This document shows positions 62,144 through 64,000 of a stretch of DNA of 64,000 bases, in pieces (position 1 is the first letter of the stretch; each line of letters starts with the position of its first letter). The notes beneath the pieces are model-generated. The model was not told where the DNA came from. It ran no database searches and saw nothing but the letters and a program-made list of their open reading frames with translations. The DNA lies in the NCBI RefSeq assembly GCF_041435215.1, contig NZ_CP108394.1, positions 7,626,001 through 7,690,000 on the forward strand. The letters are read 5' to 3'. Position numbers and translations under genes: made by a program. Source of the DNA: Streptomyces sp. NBC_01314. GTDB lineage: Bacteria > Actinomycetota > Actinomycetes > Streptomycetales > Streptomycetaceae.

Positions 62144-63504
62144 TCAGGCAGCTTTCCCGCGGCGGCTTCGACGGCTGGGTGCGGCTGTACGTCCCACCGA
62201 TACTGCGAGCTTGCGCAGCTGCCGCCAGTCCAGGGGCGGATGGGTCTGGGGTACACCTGGACGCTGTCGGGGAACGCGGACGCGCAGCTTGCCGGGTGCG
62301 ATGTGGCAGTGCACGGGTGTGGGAAGGATCGTGGCCTCGCCGTCGAGGCCGACCTCGATCTCCGCGCGGTCGGCGTCGACGACCACTTCGCGGGCGGTCA
62401 CGACCGTGAGTCCGTCCGGCTCCGGGTCCAGCCGGAGTCCGGCCGCCTCGGCCGCACTGTCCACCCTGATGCCCAGGACGCCGAGCAGTCCGGTGTCGAG
62501 TCGCTCGCGGCGGCCGAGACCTGTCGGATCTGCCGTGCCATAGGGGTGTTGCTCACGAGGACGGCCTGCGGGGCGGTGAGCGTGGTGTCTGCGGCGCGTG
62601 CGGTCAGTTCTGCTCCGCGTTGGCGGGTGAGCAGGTCGGGCAGCAGGTCCCAGGTGGTGCCGATCTTGTCGTCGCGGTAGGCGGGGCTCTGGATGACTGC
62701 CGCGTACGCGCCGAAGGAGGCGTTGTTGACGAAGGGGTGCTCTCCGGCGAAGCCGAGGTCCACATGGAGTTCCACGCCGTCGGTGAGGGCGTCGAGGCAG
62801 GCGGCGGGGTCTTCGCGGTTCAGGCCGAGATCCATCGCGAAGTGGTTGCGGGTGCCGGCGCTGATGACGAGGAACGGTACGTCGTGTTCGGCGGCGACGG
62901 CAGCGACGAGTGCCTGGGTGCCGTCGCCGCCCGCGACGCCCAGCAGATCGGCGCCGTCCGCGACGGCCGACCGGTCCAGCGCGGCGACGCCCTGGTGCTG
63001 CTCCGGGTCGAGCAGGACGACGCGCGCCCCGAGTCGCTCGGCCTTCTCCTTCAGGCCGAACGCGGCCACCTTGCCGCCGCCGGAGCGCGGGTTCATGAGG
63101 ATGTACGGACGCCGGGGCGGGGCCGCCCTGCGCTCCTTCATGCGGGTGGACTGCTTCCGGGTGCTGCGCAGGGCGTAGCGACCTGACCCGACTGCCACCG
63201 CCCACGACACCAGCGACAGCGGCAGGGCCCATAGGAGGGTGGTCGCGAGCAGGAAGACGACGGCAGTGGGGGCGGCCACCGCGAGCAGCGCCGCCGCCCA
63301 GCGGGCGGGGCCGCGGCGGGTCAGTGCCCACCAGACGGCGGCCGCGGTGAGGGCCACACCCGCGAGTACGGCCACGAGCAGCAGGACGCCGCCCACGCCG
63401 CCGTAGCCGAGGGGGAGCAGTACCGCGAAGGCCGCCGCGGCCAGTGCCGTCCGGGCCGCCCACCGTTGCGCGCGACGGTCCGGGGCGTACGAGTTCACAG
63501 CCAT
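62144..63504 (-). pseudogene. Diacylglycerol kinase-like lipid kinase, frameshifted
   Basis: N-terminal membrane segments (AALAAAAFAVLLPLGYGG to LWALPLSLVSWAVAVG), then a DAGK catalytic domain: ILMNPRSGGGKVAAFGL, GVAGGDGTQALVAAV, FLVISAGTRNHFAMDLGL, and FVNNASFGAYAAVI. Around 62545 the frame breaks at VSNTP; the match continues one base out as YGTADPTGLGRRERLDTGLL to the end at 62144. A one-base deletion (or sequence error). Confidence 0.8.
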
Positions 63505-63552
63505 GGTCGCCTCCAGTCGTCGGCGGACATCGTAGGTACGTGATCTGGTGAT

Positions 63553-64000
63553 TCAGCGGCTGAGGGTGCGGCCGAGGGGCTGTCCGGGGCTGACGAGTCC
63601 GCTCTCGTAGGCGATGGTTACCAGGTGGGCGCGGGAGGAGGCGCCGAGCTTCCGCAGGATCCGGTTCACGTGCGACTTGACCGTGAGAGGGCTGATGCCG
63701 AGCAGGTGCGCCAGCGTGCTGTTGTCGGGCTGGGTCGCGACGAGGGCGAGTATCTGCCGTTCCCTGGTGGAGAGTTGGTTCAGCATCAGGTTCGGAGGGG
63801 CGGCGGAGATCCTCGCGTCGGTGGACGGCGATGAGACGACTGTCCCGCCCCGGCCGATCAGGTCGAGAGCCATCACGAAGGGGGCGGCCTCCATCTGTCG
63901 GCCGAGGATGCCGGTGGCGCCGACGCGCAGGAGTGGGCCGACCTCCTCGGCGGGTGTGTCACCGATGACGGCAAGCGTGGTCCGGACTGCGGCTCGGCGC
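63553..64000 (-). CDS. LuxR/NarL-type response regulator, cut by window edge
   Basis: Visible C-terminal part: end of a receiver-like domain (PLLRVGATGILGRQ) and a LuxR helix-turn-helix, LSTRERQILALVATQPDNST then LLGISPLTVKSHVNRILRKL. The start lies beyond 64000, since the frame is open to the edge; ATG 63894 is internal. Confidence 0.85.
   Translation of the reverse strand, partial: RRAAVRTTLAVIGDTPAEEVGPLLRVGATGILGRQMEAAPFVMALDLIGRGGTVVSSPSTDARISAAPPNLMLNQLSTRERQILALVATQPDNSTLAHLLGISPLTVKSHVNRILRKLGASSRAHLVTIAYESGLVSPGQPLGRTLSR

Overview
The window is high-GC, codon-biased actinobacterial DNA and looks like a Streptomyces chromosome. Supporting genes are an SsgA-like sporulation protein, the sigma factor HrdA next to DnaG, assimilatory nitrate reductase with a sirohydrochlorin chelatase, a SoxR-type box in front of an FMN reductase, and frequent GTG starts. 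From memory, the gene order of the first 28 kb matches the hrdA-nasA region of S. coelicolor; I could not align it.

Bases 1-28.9 kb are ordinary chromosome. In order: SoxR-box FMN reductase; an ECF sigma factor fused to a membrane-anchored Pro/Glu-rich tail; SsgA-like protein; a two-gene metal permease unit with a His/Asp-rich loop; PH-domain protein; phosphotransferase; gamma-glutamylcyclotransferase; GH36 alpha-galactosidase; GAF protein; nasA; secreted protein; SanA/YdcF-like protein; sirohydrochlorin chelatase; dgt; ferredoxin-reductase-like flavoprotein; dnaG; hrdA; a heterodimeric ABC exporter; xylulokinase; a YtxH protein; two tRNA-Asn genes; and a CAT-anticodon tRNA. Four copies of a short palindromic intergenic repeat sit between these genes.

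From the CAT tRNA (28861) to about 52.4 kb lies a tandem array of genomic islands. The last 46 bases of the tRNA gene recur exactly at 39405, 47191 and 52333. Each cassette has a related left-end sequence just after the att copy and a related right-end sequence just before the next one. No integrase is visible in any cassette. Element A (28.9-39.4 kb) carries a defence locus: a 1448-residue STAND NTPase with a C-terminal PD-(D/E)xK nuclease, facing an apparent operon of RloA-like ATPase, RloB-like TOPRIM protein and an HsdM-HsdS fusion with no HsdR. Element B (39.5-47.2 kb) carries a FUSC-like membrane protein, a two-TM potassium channel, glutamate decarboxylase and secreted proteins. Element C (47.2-52.3 kb) carries a cysteine-desulfurase-like enzyme with a divergent LysR regulator, an old right-end scar, and a RelE/Xre toxin-antitoxin pair.

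After the last att copy the window continues with another left end. There follow two Atu4866-domain genes and an amidohydrolase that share one upstream sequence element, an MFS exporter and a GNAT enzyme. Next is an insertion-sequence scrapyard: an IS630 element cleanly splitting a DUF4440 gene, then ISKra4 and IS701 remnants. The window ends with a tiny double-DivIVA-motif protein, a frameshifted diacylglycerol-kinase-like gene and the end of a LuxR-type response regulator.
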